Shown here in pieces: positions 20,862 to 33,200 of a stretch of DNA of 64,000 nucleotides. A model generated the notes under the pieces. The model did no database searches and was not told the DNA's origin. It saw nothing but the letters and a program-made list of their open reading frames with translations. How positions within the stretch are numbered: position 1 is the stretch's first letter; every line of letters begins with the position of its first letter. Source of the stretch: Apostichopus japonicus (lineage: Eukaryota > Echinodermata > Holothuroidea > Aspidochirotida > Stichopodidae). Both the position numbers and the translations under genes were made by a program. The stretch spans positions 28,154,166 through 28,218,165 of the forward strand of contig NC_092579.1 of NCBI RefSeq assembly GCF_037975245.1, written 5' to 3'.

Positions 20862-23624
20862 CTAAAAGAGAATTGCAAGTGCCTCTGCTGCATACTCCTT
20901 ATCAGGAGGTGGAAATCGCCGAGGGCTATCGAGGTATTTCTTGACCCCTGGAATGGCAGAAAATGTTGTCACAAATGACTGTGGAATTAATATTAAAAAA
21001 AAAAAACGTGAAACAGAAAACGTAAGTACCGAAAATTGACAAGCTTTTACTTATATAATCTCAAATTTCTTACAACTCTTTTTTCCTCGGTTAGATTAGA
21101 CGTGGATCCGGGTTTGGAAGTAGGGGGGGGGGTGATGGGTTGTAAACCTGCTTTTAACCTCTTACAAACATTCCAAAAAATTGTGACCAACAAAGTTTCT
21201 TTTATATATTTTTTTCTTGAGCAGAATGTTATGTCCTTCATGACAAGTCGGCTTCGACGACCCCGGGGCCACACACCTCCTTTATAAAATCCCGGATCCG
21301 CCACTACAACCTCGTAAAGTTTGTTGTTATTACTAAGAGGCTGACAAATTTGAGAAATTGTTTATACCATACACACTCACACAATATATCAGAGCCTTGA
21401 CATCATGGCAAGGAAGCTTCTATATAGATCCTACATAACCTAGACATTATTCTTGCATTTTATAGAGAGTATTTGGAAGGTCAAAATATGCGTATAAGTA
21501 TATTGCGTGTATAACACATATTATGGTGAAAGCGTATATAGTAAACGTACTTTACAACGTGGGAATTCATCCAAGAGATTACCGTAATCTGCCCCCTCAT
21601 CTATGTACGATAGAATATTGAACAAAGCACAGTCAGCTATTGTAACAGAGCTACCGACAAGAAAACCAGTCCCATTCTCCGTAAGAACCTGAAATGTCAT
21701 AAAGCAATCAAAACCGACACTGAAAACGACGTCGTCATTGGACGGTTGGTTCTTTAAACACATGTTTTTACTTATATGTATATCGCGAGGCGGGTACAGA
21801 CCACAACAGATCTTCACACGAGACAACATGACATACAATCGCATATGCGTCGGCGACTGCCTTACTATTCTCATTTGTAAGTACAAACATTCACTAGTAA
21901 TAAATCCCTGTTATTAAAAGCTTGTTTGTTTGGCAGCTTGGCGACCGAAATGTCACCTTCTTCATCATCATGGCGAACCCTCCAGTGGCGAATATTTGCG
22001 TTTTGGGGACTGGGTGTTATTTAATTAAATGCAGGCGCAAATTGCAGCGACCCGACGCGACTGCGACGAAAAATCCGTCGGGTCACAGTCGGGTCGGTGC
22101 TCACGACCCGACCACGGTCCCCAGTCGTGATGTTTAATATTCGTCGGGGCCGTCGCGCCGCATTTGAGTCGGGTAGTTGCAGTCTGCGGTTGTCCACGAC
22201 CCGACTGCGATCCGATTAATAGATAGCCAATGATGAAACGTCTTGATATCAGGTGACGGCTGCAGTTGAAAGTCATGTGGACTGATGAGCACGAGATTAA
22301 ACTGTTGGGTCGCGTCGGGTCGGGCTAGTGTGCGGCTAAACTTATACGACTGACTCCAACGCATTCCCCTTGAGTAGTTGGAGGATTCGTGTCGGGTATG
22401 TGCGATTCGCAGGGTGATTATAGTTGCAAAATCACTTTTATAGCTCTTCATTAAACTATTATGACAAATTTATCAGTTTCTATACGTGGGTGAGATAAAA
22501 AGATAATTTTACAGTTCGATAATTCCTTTTACTCCGTAAAATTTAGAAAGTATATATCTCTGACATTTTCTTCTTTTTAGAAACGGAGATTTGAACATAA
22601 CGACGATAAGATAACTTAACCTTTTCATAGGGAGGGAGGTATCGTTCTCTCGCCTTCTTAATTGCCTCTTTACGGCAGTCATCCCATTTTTCTTCAGGAT
22701 GAAAAATAATCCAAGTCGGTTGACACAACATTTGGAATGAACGTGCCCCAGTATAAAGCATGTATACACTGGTACAGGAAGAAGAAGAAAGAAAATATAA
22801 AAGAACAATGAAATATCCTTTGTTTTTATTTTTCTCTTGTTGCTTTACGACTATTGTCAAGGGCTGGGCAGCGCGTACTCCCCACCCCCCCCCCCCCAAA
22901 GCACCCAAGAACATCTTTCCATAAATGAGAAGTACCTCATTTTATAGAACACGTAAATATAGAAGTGACCTTTTGTTGCAAAATAAAAGAAATAGTATTC
23001 AAAAGTGCCATGTTGTTGTAAAACCTTCAAACCGACTGAAATTTGTGGTACATAACTTGCGAGAGATGGTCCATTAATATATCGGGACGTTGAGTTTGCG
23101 GTTTGCTTCTTCATATCAAAGTTACATGCATCCCCCATAATATGTCTTACCCCCTCCCCAGATTGAACCCTCCCTTCCCCTCTTGATATTGTGAAACCGC
23201 ATGGCTTAAATTACTTCCTTACTTTCCCATTTCTTTGTCGTTGCTCCCTATCATGTTGTACTTCTGGCCTAGGTAATGTTCTTGAGCTTGTGACTCTATG
23301 AGACACAGGCCATCAATTTCAACCAAGGGGAGCTGCATGAACATAAGCTTTCCAGCTGATGGAATTAATAAATAAAAATAATAATAAAATAAAGATATGT
23401 TAGTTAGCATTGCTTTGCTGCAGGTTATACTTAAATAAAGTGCCAAACGAGCGTATACACAATTTATTCAATGTACGGTATCCGTTTTGCTGTATATACA
23501 TATATACGTATACACACACACACATATATATATATATATACATAATATATATATATATTATGTATATATATATATTATATATTATGTATATATATATATA
23601 TATTATGTATATATATATATATAC

Positions 23625-23674
<50 letters not shown>

Positions 23675-26320
23675 TAAAATGTACTCTGAGTCTCCGTAAT
23701 TCTTACATTAATTCGTAGAAAAGACAAATCCGCACAACCTTTTTTCAGAAAATGATCAACGAAGCTAAAAACATTTCAGAATTATTTTCATCCAAACTTT
23801 CATCTCTTTTTGTTGCAAACTTGTCTTATTCTGTAGAAAGGTAGTACAGGCTTGGTTTTTCTATATATATTGTAAGCCAACAACATTGAATTTATAATCT
23901 TGTCTATGATACGCATATACATACTTGTCCTGAGTTTCTCAAACTCAGCTTTAGAAGTGATGTATTCTTCATCAATCTGCGGATTTCAAAAGAAACGAAA
24001 ACTTTCGATTCCGATCAGATTTTATGCTTCACGACCATGATATATACAAGAATAATATTAGTATAGGTTGCATGCACGCAAATTAACACAGGCCTATGCA
24101 TTCAACAAGACTTTCTTGCCAATATATAGCTCCGAGTTCCTCTTTCCTCCAAATTTACCTAATGGTATATAATCTGTAACACTTTCGATTAAGTTTGTAA
24201 ATTTCTCGATACCGTAACGCTATTTAAGGAACTGCTTGGAAATTTCTCCATGGTGCTTAAAAATGTTCCGCTTTTCATCAGTCCTCTGTACACATGTCCT
24301 CTGTACAATATCATTTTAAGTAGATTAATATTTCCTATTGGTAATATTCAAGTACCCAACCAACAAATAGTTAATGCGTCACTATATTTATGTTCGTAAA
24401 TACTTCGGATTGCGTAATAGTCACCAGATATTAAACAAGTTAAAGAAATTTCCATCTGTGTAGAATACACAGTGCCACTGCATTGGAAAACCAAACTAAT
24501 GTATCATAGCTCATATACCTCACGTTATAGTATACATGCTAGCATTTATAAAGGTACATTTCTGTTTAAAACTAAACTGCTCTGTAGTAATGATGTTGAC
24601 TGGCGTGTCTAATCCATCAACAAGAAAAGAAAAAAGATGAAAGACCAAAAGTTCCAAAATTCCGATTTGTCTTCTAATATTCGATGAATATCTAATATAA
24701 TGAGAAACCTTTATGAGTCCCGATATTTAAGAATGACAAGAAATCGTGTTATACAGAGCTTGTTAATGTTCATTTTATAGTAACAAATTCTCGATTGGGA
24801 CTCTGCTGAGAGGAATGGAAGAGAGGTTGGTAACATTTGTCAGACATTTTCAACAAAAATTAAAAGCTTTGTAAAAACAATGCTACAATTAGTCACTAAA
24901 CCATTGGAGAGAACCATAGATAGGTTTGCAGAAGCCCCCCCCCCCCCCCCAAAAAAAAAGAAGAGTAAATAGTCTTCTTACTTTTTTAAAAACATCGTTT
25001 GTTCCTCTTTATTCAATCTCGTCGGGGCACCTCTTTAATTACCCCTCCTAATGACCCCTCCTAATGACACTTGAACCCCTATATTCCTAGATCTAACTGC
25101 AGATGACGGTGCAAATTTCTGTTTTTATTTGTGTGGTGTTGTGGATTGCAGTCTCGATCATAGTCCACAGCATCGTCAATATTTAATATAACCGAATTGC
25201 AGTTATCAAACCAGTATTTAACAGTCGTCTTATCATGCATGGTTAAACTTCAGCAGTAAACAATTACCTCTGCAGGCTCATAAAGACCGCTTAATTTAGC
25301 ACTGGCGCGTGACAACAATACCTCCAAATTCCCACTGTTTTGTACACGACAATAATGAAGGTCTATAATTAATGGGCTCGATCGTAAGTTCCATTGGAAT
25401 AAAGTGTTCTCTGGCGGTATTGTATGTACCTGAATTTGTCAGATCTATCCCGTATTCAAAATTTTGTTTACACACTGAAGCAACTATGGTAAAGTAAAAC
25501 ATAGGCCCAAGCCCTATATAGTTATTGTCAGAAAGCAAAATTTAAATGAGTACACTGAAATAATGCCGAGGGAAGAAAAGGTGCATGCTAAACAAAATAA
25601 TATACATTTTGGAGGCGGAGGGGTGTAGACGTTGAGGTGTTTGTGGGGGGGGGGGGCGGGGGCGTGAGTTGTTCATACACTGCATGCTCAACAATTTAGC
25701 CAAGACATACACCTACGTGTGTATCAATTAGTAATACAGCCTTTAAGTATGTGGTTAGGATACAGTTTCCAACTTGGCCGGGTCTACTAATCAGGCCCCT
25801 TAGCTTGTGAGAGGGGGAGGGGGAGTAGGGCTAAACCGCGCGATTTCCACTTCCTAAATAAAAGTAGGAACCAACAATGACGTGGACGCCTGTACAGTAT
25901 GCGCTATTGCACGTAGTTTTAGTGAAATGTTCATAATATTACTTCCATGCGTACAACCTCGACATTCTTGAGATAAAACTCTAATGTACCCTCTTTTTTT
26001 TCAAATGCAACTTTATAAAACGAGATCTCACTTGAATGTTTAGGTGCAACTCACAAGGCCTGGAAAGTATATTTCCAGCAATCTGGGAGGCATTTTGGGG
26101 GCAAAAATTAGCCTTTTGACTCACTAAGCAACCGCCCTTGGTGTAACAGATATCGCATTGCGATGATATGCAAAGCGCAGTAGATTGTACGTGAAGCATA
26201 TAGGATGAAAGATTGATGAGACTGTATTTATACCTCGATATCCTTAGCGGCAAAAATAAGTCTCGACACCTCAGCTAGTCCGCGACCACGAACGTAAGTG
26301 ATTTTCGGAGTTTCAGCCAT
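20862..26320 (-). CDS. GSTA-like: Glutathione S-transferase, alpha-class-like (6 exons, complete)
   Basis: Exons, 5' to 3': 26234-26320, 23925-23976, 23223-23355, 22621-22768, 21551-21688, 20862-20978. They join in frame to 224 residues. The enzyme conjugates glutathione to electrophiles in the cytosol. The N-terminal thioredoxin fold has ITYVRGRGLAE with Tyr9 in the catalytic place, LMFMQLPLVEIDG with the cis-Pro, and the IESQA glutathione contact. The C-terminal helical domain has RYLPPYEKVL, GFLVG...TIAD and PGVKKYLDSPRRFPP. Exon sizes of 52 and 133 bp are those I recall for vertebrate alpha GST genes. Position 15 is Leu where mammalian alpha enzymes have Arg, so the active site differs. 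The last exon lies in duplication copy 2 and converges on gene C. Confidence 0.93.
21095..21310. repeat. GGATCC-bounded dispersed repeat in GST intron 5
   Basis: Starts GTGGATCCGGGTTTGGAAG with a long G run and ends with the inverted form, CCCGGATCCGCCAC. About 215 bp, with frames on both strands that are chance. Its left edge sits close to the duplication breakpoint at about 21,082. Confidence 0.55.
22040..22332. mobile_element. GC-rich inverted-repeat element in GST intron 4
   Basis: A sharp GC-rich island in AT-rich intron. It begins CGACCCGACGCGAC (about 22,047) and ends with the inverse GTCGCGTCGGGTCG (about 22,309-22,322). Further CGACCCGAC/GTCGGGTCG copies lie inside in both orientations, so it can fold strongly. 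No protein is encoded; a MITE or foldback element is the likely source. Confidence 0.6.
22880..22900. repeat. Poly-C run in GST intron 3
   Basis: A C homopolymer, one of about a dozen G or C runs in the window, flanked by a C-rich context. Confidence 0.7.
23497..23671. repeat. (TA)n / (CA)n microsatellite in GST intron 2
   Basis: About 175 bp of TA-rich dinucleotide with a short CACACA stretch at its left. It produces Tyr/Ile-rich frames that are artefacts. Confidence 0.95.
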
Positions 26321-29300
26321 TTTGTTACCTCTTGGCGGTTAGTCATGTGTAGGCTACGTCTTTGTGACTGGTATACGGATCAATGCATGTTTAAAATCAC
26401 CGTATTTACATATTAAAAGGTTGTTAGAAGTAGGTACCTTAAAGGGTAAGTATATTACTACAAGGTAACACAATTTAGGATATAATAAATTTGCGAAGAT
26501 TCATACCTAAGCGGAACTACTATAACGTATAATTGTTGTAACCAAGTGTTCATCGTCACCAATAACCGGAAGGTTAGCATCGGTCCCTGTAGATCTCATC
26601 ACCGGCATATTCATGTGCAGTGAGTTGGCAGCGAGCGTTATCAATCATAGATGCCTCCATTTTCCTCAGGAAAGGAAATGCTAGATACTTTGATCATTCT
26701 TTCAGGGAATCTCAAGCGTATTTTATTAGGGCGTTTCGGGGGTGGGGTGGGGAGGGGGTGTGGTTAGTCCCTCCCACTCTTCCTCAAAAAAACTTGAGAT
26801 AGCACTAAAAATTGAATACTTTGGATTATTCACAAATTCAGGAAAGACGGAAAAGATACCAATTTGCATATAATTCCTTATTCAAACAAACGGACACCCT
26901 CTCCCTTAAGGACTTCTCCATTAAGGTCCCCTCCTAAGGACGAGCATCGTCCAATATTTGTGCCCTCCACCCCCCCCCCCCCTAAAAAAATATCAAATCC
27001 ATGGCTACTTACCAGGCACACTATATTCGCTATTTTTGTGACCTTGTCAACCCTCCTCCCCCTCCCCGTCCACTTGAACCTCTCTTGCATTTCAGGGAGA
27101 AAAAAAGCTAAAAATTATATCACAAAGCTGCCCACCACGCATATTGTGTTTTGAAATTTGAATTGTTCTAGAAGTTATATTTGCAAACTTTATCTACTAA
27201 AAGTGTTCTTAATTTTAACTGTAGCTATACTCAGTACTGACATAAGTTTCCTGTGAAAAAGTAAACACCATTTAAAACACACAAAAACATAGACAAAAAA
27301 CGTGCCATAAATTTTACGAATTTTTATTAAACATCTTTGCTTAGGGTTCCACAACTTGTTACCAAAAAGTAACCTACACTAACAAATATCTCAAATAGGG
27401 GATGGGGGGGGGGTGAGGGTTCTTGATATGCTCAAGAAATGCACTTGGAAGGAAACCAGTAATAATAAATGTGCATCTGTTTACTTTTAAATAAGATGTT
27501 CTTATTACAGCTTCTTTTCAACCTCTGCTCTTAAGTATATAATCTACAAAGCGAACAAAAAGCCACAAGAAAACGTACCTTTCGATCTTTTATGAAAAAC
27601 ACTATACATGCACGCTTCAACTCTCCAGTACATGTAACCGTGTCTCTCCTATGTCAATGTCTGTAAAATGAGGGGCCTAAGGGATGAAAACAGTCAATTG
27701 TTCCTTTCACAAAAGAAGGGTTCTCAAGGGGCCAACCACCATTTTTGTACTTGGGATGGGGGGGGGGGGAACTACTATGTCATGTTGTATATTTATGTAC
27801 TGTAAACATTAGGATGATTGGAAATATTACAAAGCAGTATATGTGGATGCCCCCCCCCCCCTGGCTCATATCACCATAACACCAACCAAATCATGGTCCC
27901 TGTTTTGCTATATTTTGTCCTTGACTTATCTATCACCTCTAGGGTATTGCTTTTTCTCACCAAACTACTTCAACTGAGTTTTCAAAAGACATCAAACTTT
28001 TCAGATGACCAAGACTGACAAGCCAAACATCATGAATACTTTCTCCTCTTATGAAATTGTAGCTAACAATTGTATCAACTTGACTGACCATATCAAGGCT
28101 GAACCCTGTTATTTCAACATCTATTTTCCATTTCCTTTATGAAATAAGACCATTTTGATCTAATGAAGAAGCAAGAATGGATTGATAATGTGGACAACAC
28201 ATTCTGCTTCCAGAACAGCTCACTTTGACAAATTTGGAACATAAAATCCCCATAACGTAGATATTCAGTACTCCCACTCCCCACTATGAACAAGTTTGTT
28301 CGTTTGCTCACAGAAACATTACCAACCCCACCTGTCATCACATGCTGATTGCTTTCAACTCCCCTTATCTGTCTGAGCAAGGAAACATGGGCAAAAACCA
28401 CTATTTTATTTCATGGAAAATATGATACCATATGCTGGTCACTCATGTTTTTAGAAAGAGTTGTTTCATTTTCATGAAACAAGAAATCCCCAGTAACTAT
28501 AGCATTAAAAATTTACTCTCCCCCAGTTAATATTTTAGTTATAAACATGAAATAAACAGAATTCATGTTCGCTTAATATTTAAAAATTTAACCAATCAAA
28601 AATACCAAAAAACAAATACTATACACACACACAAGAAAATCAGCAAGACACATGTATAAATATACTTGTAGATTTAAAAGCCCTAAATTATTTCACCCTT
28701 CACAGAATAGGTAAGCTATCCCCTGGTCACTATAACAAAATACTAAAAATCATATTTAACAATCAAACTATTAAGGAAATTGTCAACTTTAAATACATTA
28801 TGCAACATCACAACAAATACATGAACCACATCTCCTAAATTCTGTTTAAATGTTAATTACCGGTGAGCAGCACATTTCATGTACTTACTTTTATCGATGT
28901 CTAAAGTACAGGTTAATATCTAACTTCAAAGTTGCAAACTGCTCCAGTTTAAAAGGAAATAAATATAAGAAAAACACAAATATATAATAATTTGCTTTTT
29001 AAAATACACGTCTTTGGGTGCTGTTCAATTGGTTTTCTCCAATAAATGAATAGTCTCTTTGTTTTTCTGAATCACGATTCATTTTACAACTGAATTATGA
29101 TTGTTACAGTGTAAAAAGCTAGTTAAGGAGGAAACGTTGTGTCATGATAATAAATGATCCTTGCTGAGCAATGTAAACTAATTTCATCATTGCAACGCAA
29201 TAAATTTATAGGTGCAAATTTCAAGGGGAACTTGTTAATGGGATGTGCTGCTTGCTGAAACTGAACGCTTGGCAAATTTGCTGAAATTTGTCTGCACATT

Positions 29301-30241
29301 TCGGTCTAAACCATATCCTGACAGCTTTTTGTTTCGCTTAGATACATAACAATTGTGCACCATGTGGGCTACTTAGAGCATGCAGACTAAGCACCACACT
29401 GAAGGGCACATTTCTCTACTGCGACAAATTAAAACTGTTACTTCAGATTTCATTGTTTAAAGATGTATTTGACGGACAAAATTTTGATTGCAAATGGACT
29501 AAGTGCCAATCTAACGGCAAATCTTTCACTGGAACAAGAACGAACAGATTGACAGTCTTTGTAAGTCCATATAAGAATTTGATTTGACTCAAGAAATTAA
29601 ACATGCTTTACACTTTTGAGAGCCTACTTCAAAAATGGAATAATCCGACCAACCGGTTCACACAGTGCTACATTTACAGATTACAGTCAAGCTGTATGAG
29701 TCATACACCTGGGAATTAACATTGGGAATGATTTATTGAGAACTTGTAGTGTACAGTTTACAGAGAAAGGAATAGATATATGAAGTTTTTAAGTTTGGGA
29801 AATTATTTGTAAACACATGTGGCAACAGCAGCGAGGATAATGTCAAATGTAGGGAATTGTGCTGAAAATGTTTTTTCCACAAAAGCGTTGCATTTTCATG
29901 AAATTCTATTAAGCCACAGTGAAGCATAGAAAGTTAAGCAAACATTCCAAAGGCATCATATTTTGAGGAGATTATAGCAGCCTGAGTAAAGCTTTAATTT
30001 GAATCACATTTTTAACCAAATGACATCACAGGCTAACCACTGGTTACACCACAAAGAGTTACATTCAATCACCAGTATTTAGGGTTAGGGACAACATAAT
30101 GAGATGGACTGTTCACCTATAACAGTGTAGAATATTTTTTGTTTCACTATAAGCTTCACATCCAGTTAAAATTGTTCTTCCAGTTTGTAAAGATGATTCA
30201 GTCTAATATTTTGTCTTCCTTCCTTTTTTCTTGAGTCCGAC
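26321..30241. other. Intergenic between GST and ZC4H2, no gene seen
   Basis: Holds the GST promoter region (26,321 upward), several C- or G-rich stretches (about 26,740, 26,965, 27,405, 27,760 and 27,850) and AT-rich sequence that probably includes the ZC4H2 3' UTR near 30,240 and below. Short ORFs show no recognisable protein. Confidence 0.45.
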
Positions 30242-33200
30242 CTACGCACTGTTCTCGCCGTCATCGTGTTTCCTCTTGACTTTCTTGGGATGTCGCGACT
30301 TATTCTTGGCCTTGCAGAGCGGACAGACGGGAGCATTGCGATGGATCGGTTGTTGACACGATTGACAGATCTGTGGGTAGGAAAAAAAGATGAAACATAA
30401 AAAAGGAGGTTTGCAAATGAGTGGAATAATTGGTTTTATTTGATCTGACAAAGCAAAAAATCAAGTTCAAGCATAATTCAAAATTTTATCCAAAGTTTAG
30501 ATCATTGGTCTTGATTTACCTTCATTGGAGGAATTTGCACTTTGAGAACGCTGGTACTTGTACTCGTTGATGGGATGCTAAAGATATTTGGTTTCTGATT
30601 AGACTCGTCGTCTACAATCCGCTCTCTGTTAACTCTGTTCTCCATCTTGTTGGACTCTTTCTTAAAAGCCGATCTCATCCTCTTGAAGTAGCTTTGAAGA
30701 ACAAAATATGAGTGAGTAGTACTTTATGAGGAGACCAGCTATATGATGTTGGTAGGTAACTTATAAGGTAGAGAACTTATACATACCAATTGATGCTCCC
30801 CAGAATAAAATTAACAAATTTCAAAATGGACGTTCAATATGAATCTAAGAGACAGCCTGCGGCTTTTATAAGCCAATGATGGCTTCTTCGCAAGTTCTTT
30901 GCAAGTGTCAATCCTGAAGCAGACGGTTATGCAAAATGATTGCATGCAACTTGTGCTTTGTGTTACCACTTCTGTCCCTTTGTTTCTGAAGGAGCTGATC
31001 ATGGTAGGATCAAGAAACAAAAATCACTCCCTATACCTTGATAATAAGAGTGGACTCACTGTTTGTCGATGACATCCCCTCCAACAGATACTGGAGTAAT
31101 TTCTTCCAGTCCCAACTGGTACCTTCCTTCGTTCACTGTTTCTTTCAGAGTGTTATACTCTTTAAATACATTCCAGGCTAGTTCCAGCGAACGGTTTCTG
31201 TCTTCATCAGCTTCTTTGATGACCGCCTCCATCTGTAGACAATGATATTCGATTCAAATGTTAGTCTCCAAAAGCTCTATGCCATCAGCAAAATGATATG
31301 TTATGATAAACTCACAATTTTTTGTTAATAAGCATTTACAAATTATCAGGCCACAGGCTGAAAAATAAGTCTCACAGACAGGAGGAGTCGCAGCTATACA
31401 GTAGTCAGGCATGGATCGAGCACGTGGGATGTACAACCCCTTCTCCCCCCCCCCCCCCGCCCCCTGCCCCTCCTTGTCAACCTCACATAAAACATTAAAA
31501 GTAGTTATTAGTACAACCTTGCATGCAGACCCAATAAATAGTAGACCAAATTAATGCAGCCTAAATATTCACCATTCAACGTAGCAAATTTCCCTTAAAA
31601 TCTGAAACCCCACTTCATGAGAGTTGGCTACAACGACCCAAGGACTCACCCTCAACTTTTTAACATCCTGGATCTACCCCTGACAGTAACGCAGTGCTTA
31701 ACAAATAACTAATCCTGTAATTGCATGAAAACTTTTAAATAGGATAGAAACGTTTGAACTTCAACTGAATTCTGAATGCTTGTGACTTCAGAGTAAAATT
31801 TAATACAAAGTCAACACCATGAAGACTGAGACCCTAGTTGGAGAACACTTTAATCTTCCCAACCATACCATTATTGACATGTCCCTACAGGGGATTGAAT
31901 CTTTCGCACCATTCAACCTCATGGGCTTGACATTCAGGAACGACATGACTAACCTTTCTTCTGCTCCGCCCCCTTCCATCTCCCCTTGTTTACCCCTCTG
32001 TCACCCCTCTTCTCATAACTCTCTGCCACCTTTTTTTCTTCACACCTTTCTGTCTTTGTCCTTCTCTAGTTTACTCCCTACCCTCTTCCCTTAATCCTCT
32101 CTTTGTCCCTGTACAGTTTATCTCCTACCTCTCCATCACTTGTCTACTAATCCCTTTACATCTATCTCTTTGTTCACCCTGCTCATTATCCTGTCTGTAT
32201 TCTCTGTGTGTATTTGTCCCTTCTGTTACTGTAACTTGTCATTCAGCCTCTGAAGAAGATCTTGCTAGGATCGAAACACCAGGCCCTCTTACTAAATTAC
32301 ACAAAACTTTATGATGAGAGATCATTGAACATTTCTGATATCTCCTGAATTGTACTTGACAAGAATTCTAAAGAATTGAAAATCACAGACAACAGAAATT
32401 TGATATTGACACAAAGGATCATATATGAACAAATGATAAGGTAACACATTAAGTTCATTAACATGCTATATTTAATCAGATTTAAAACTTTATTAATACA
32501 ATGTCACTATTTAGAATAATGACATGGACTGTAGGTTTGTGACAGCAAAATCTGCATCATTTTCCTTAATTGTGACTGATAACCCCCCAAAAATGTGATA
32601 TCACTGAATATGTGCCAAACCTTACATGGCCATCAATCTTAAATGAATATAGACACAGCCATCAAAAAATGAGCTGAGGCAAAACTGTACAAAATACTGA
32701 AACTAACCGTGTTAATGAGAATAACCCAAACTAAACTAACTGTGAACGTTAATGAATAGGTAAATTAGAAATTCATTGATACTGAGTGGACATAGACATT
32801 AATGTTTAGTACTGTACAGTATATCTTTCGGAACTGTCAATGAGTTGTTACCACGGTGACCCCAGAAGACTGGAGAAAATTACAGGTTGTATACATGTAT
32901 CAATATTAGCCAATCGACGCCTTACAGCGCCACCAATTTTGGGCACTATGGTAAGTACTGTACTGCATCCAATAACTGTACTACATAATATCAATTCACT
33001 TACTGCTTTCATATCAGCATGTATCTGTCTGAGCTCTTCAACGTGAGCTAATCTTTCTTCTTCCAGTACTTCCAACTCATTCTTGTAGTCATAGAAACGA
33101 CCTTCCTCAGACTTCATCTCCTGACATTGTTCTAGGACTTTCACCTTCAGTTTCTCAAGTTGCAATGTCTGAGCTCTGAAACAAATTAGAAAAATTTTAA

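Larger units (their letters stand above)
13507..21082. repeat. Tandem segmental duplication, copy 2
   Basis: Direct repeat of 5681-13478. It holds gene C, the second Gypsy fossil, the broken cysteine-rich ORF and the working terminal exon of the GST gene. The right edge lies in the last GST intron, just before a G-rich dispersed repeat at about 21,095. Confidence 0.93.

Noticed and set aside
21047-21304. 85-residue minus-strand ORF
   Set aside because: Lies entirely in the GGATCC-bounded dispersed repeat and the adjacent intron.
23410-23699. Tyr/Ile-rich frames
   Set aside because: Translations of the (TA)n microsatellite in the GST intron.
25296-25538. GST internal exon candidate on the minus strand
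   Set aside because: No GST motif; the true second exon was found at 23925-23976 with matching phase and the expected 52 bp length.
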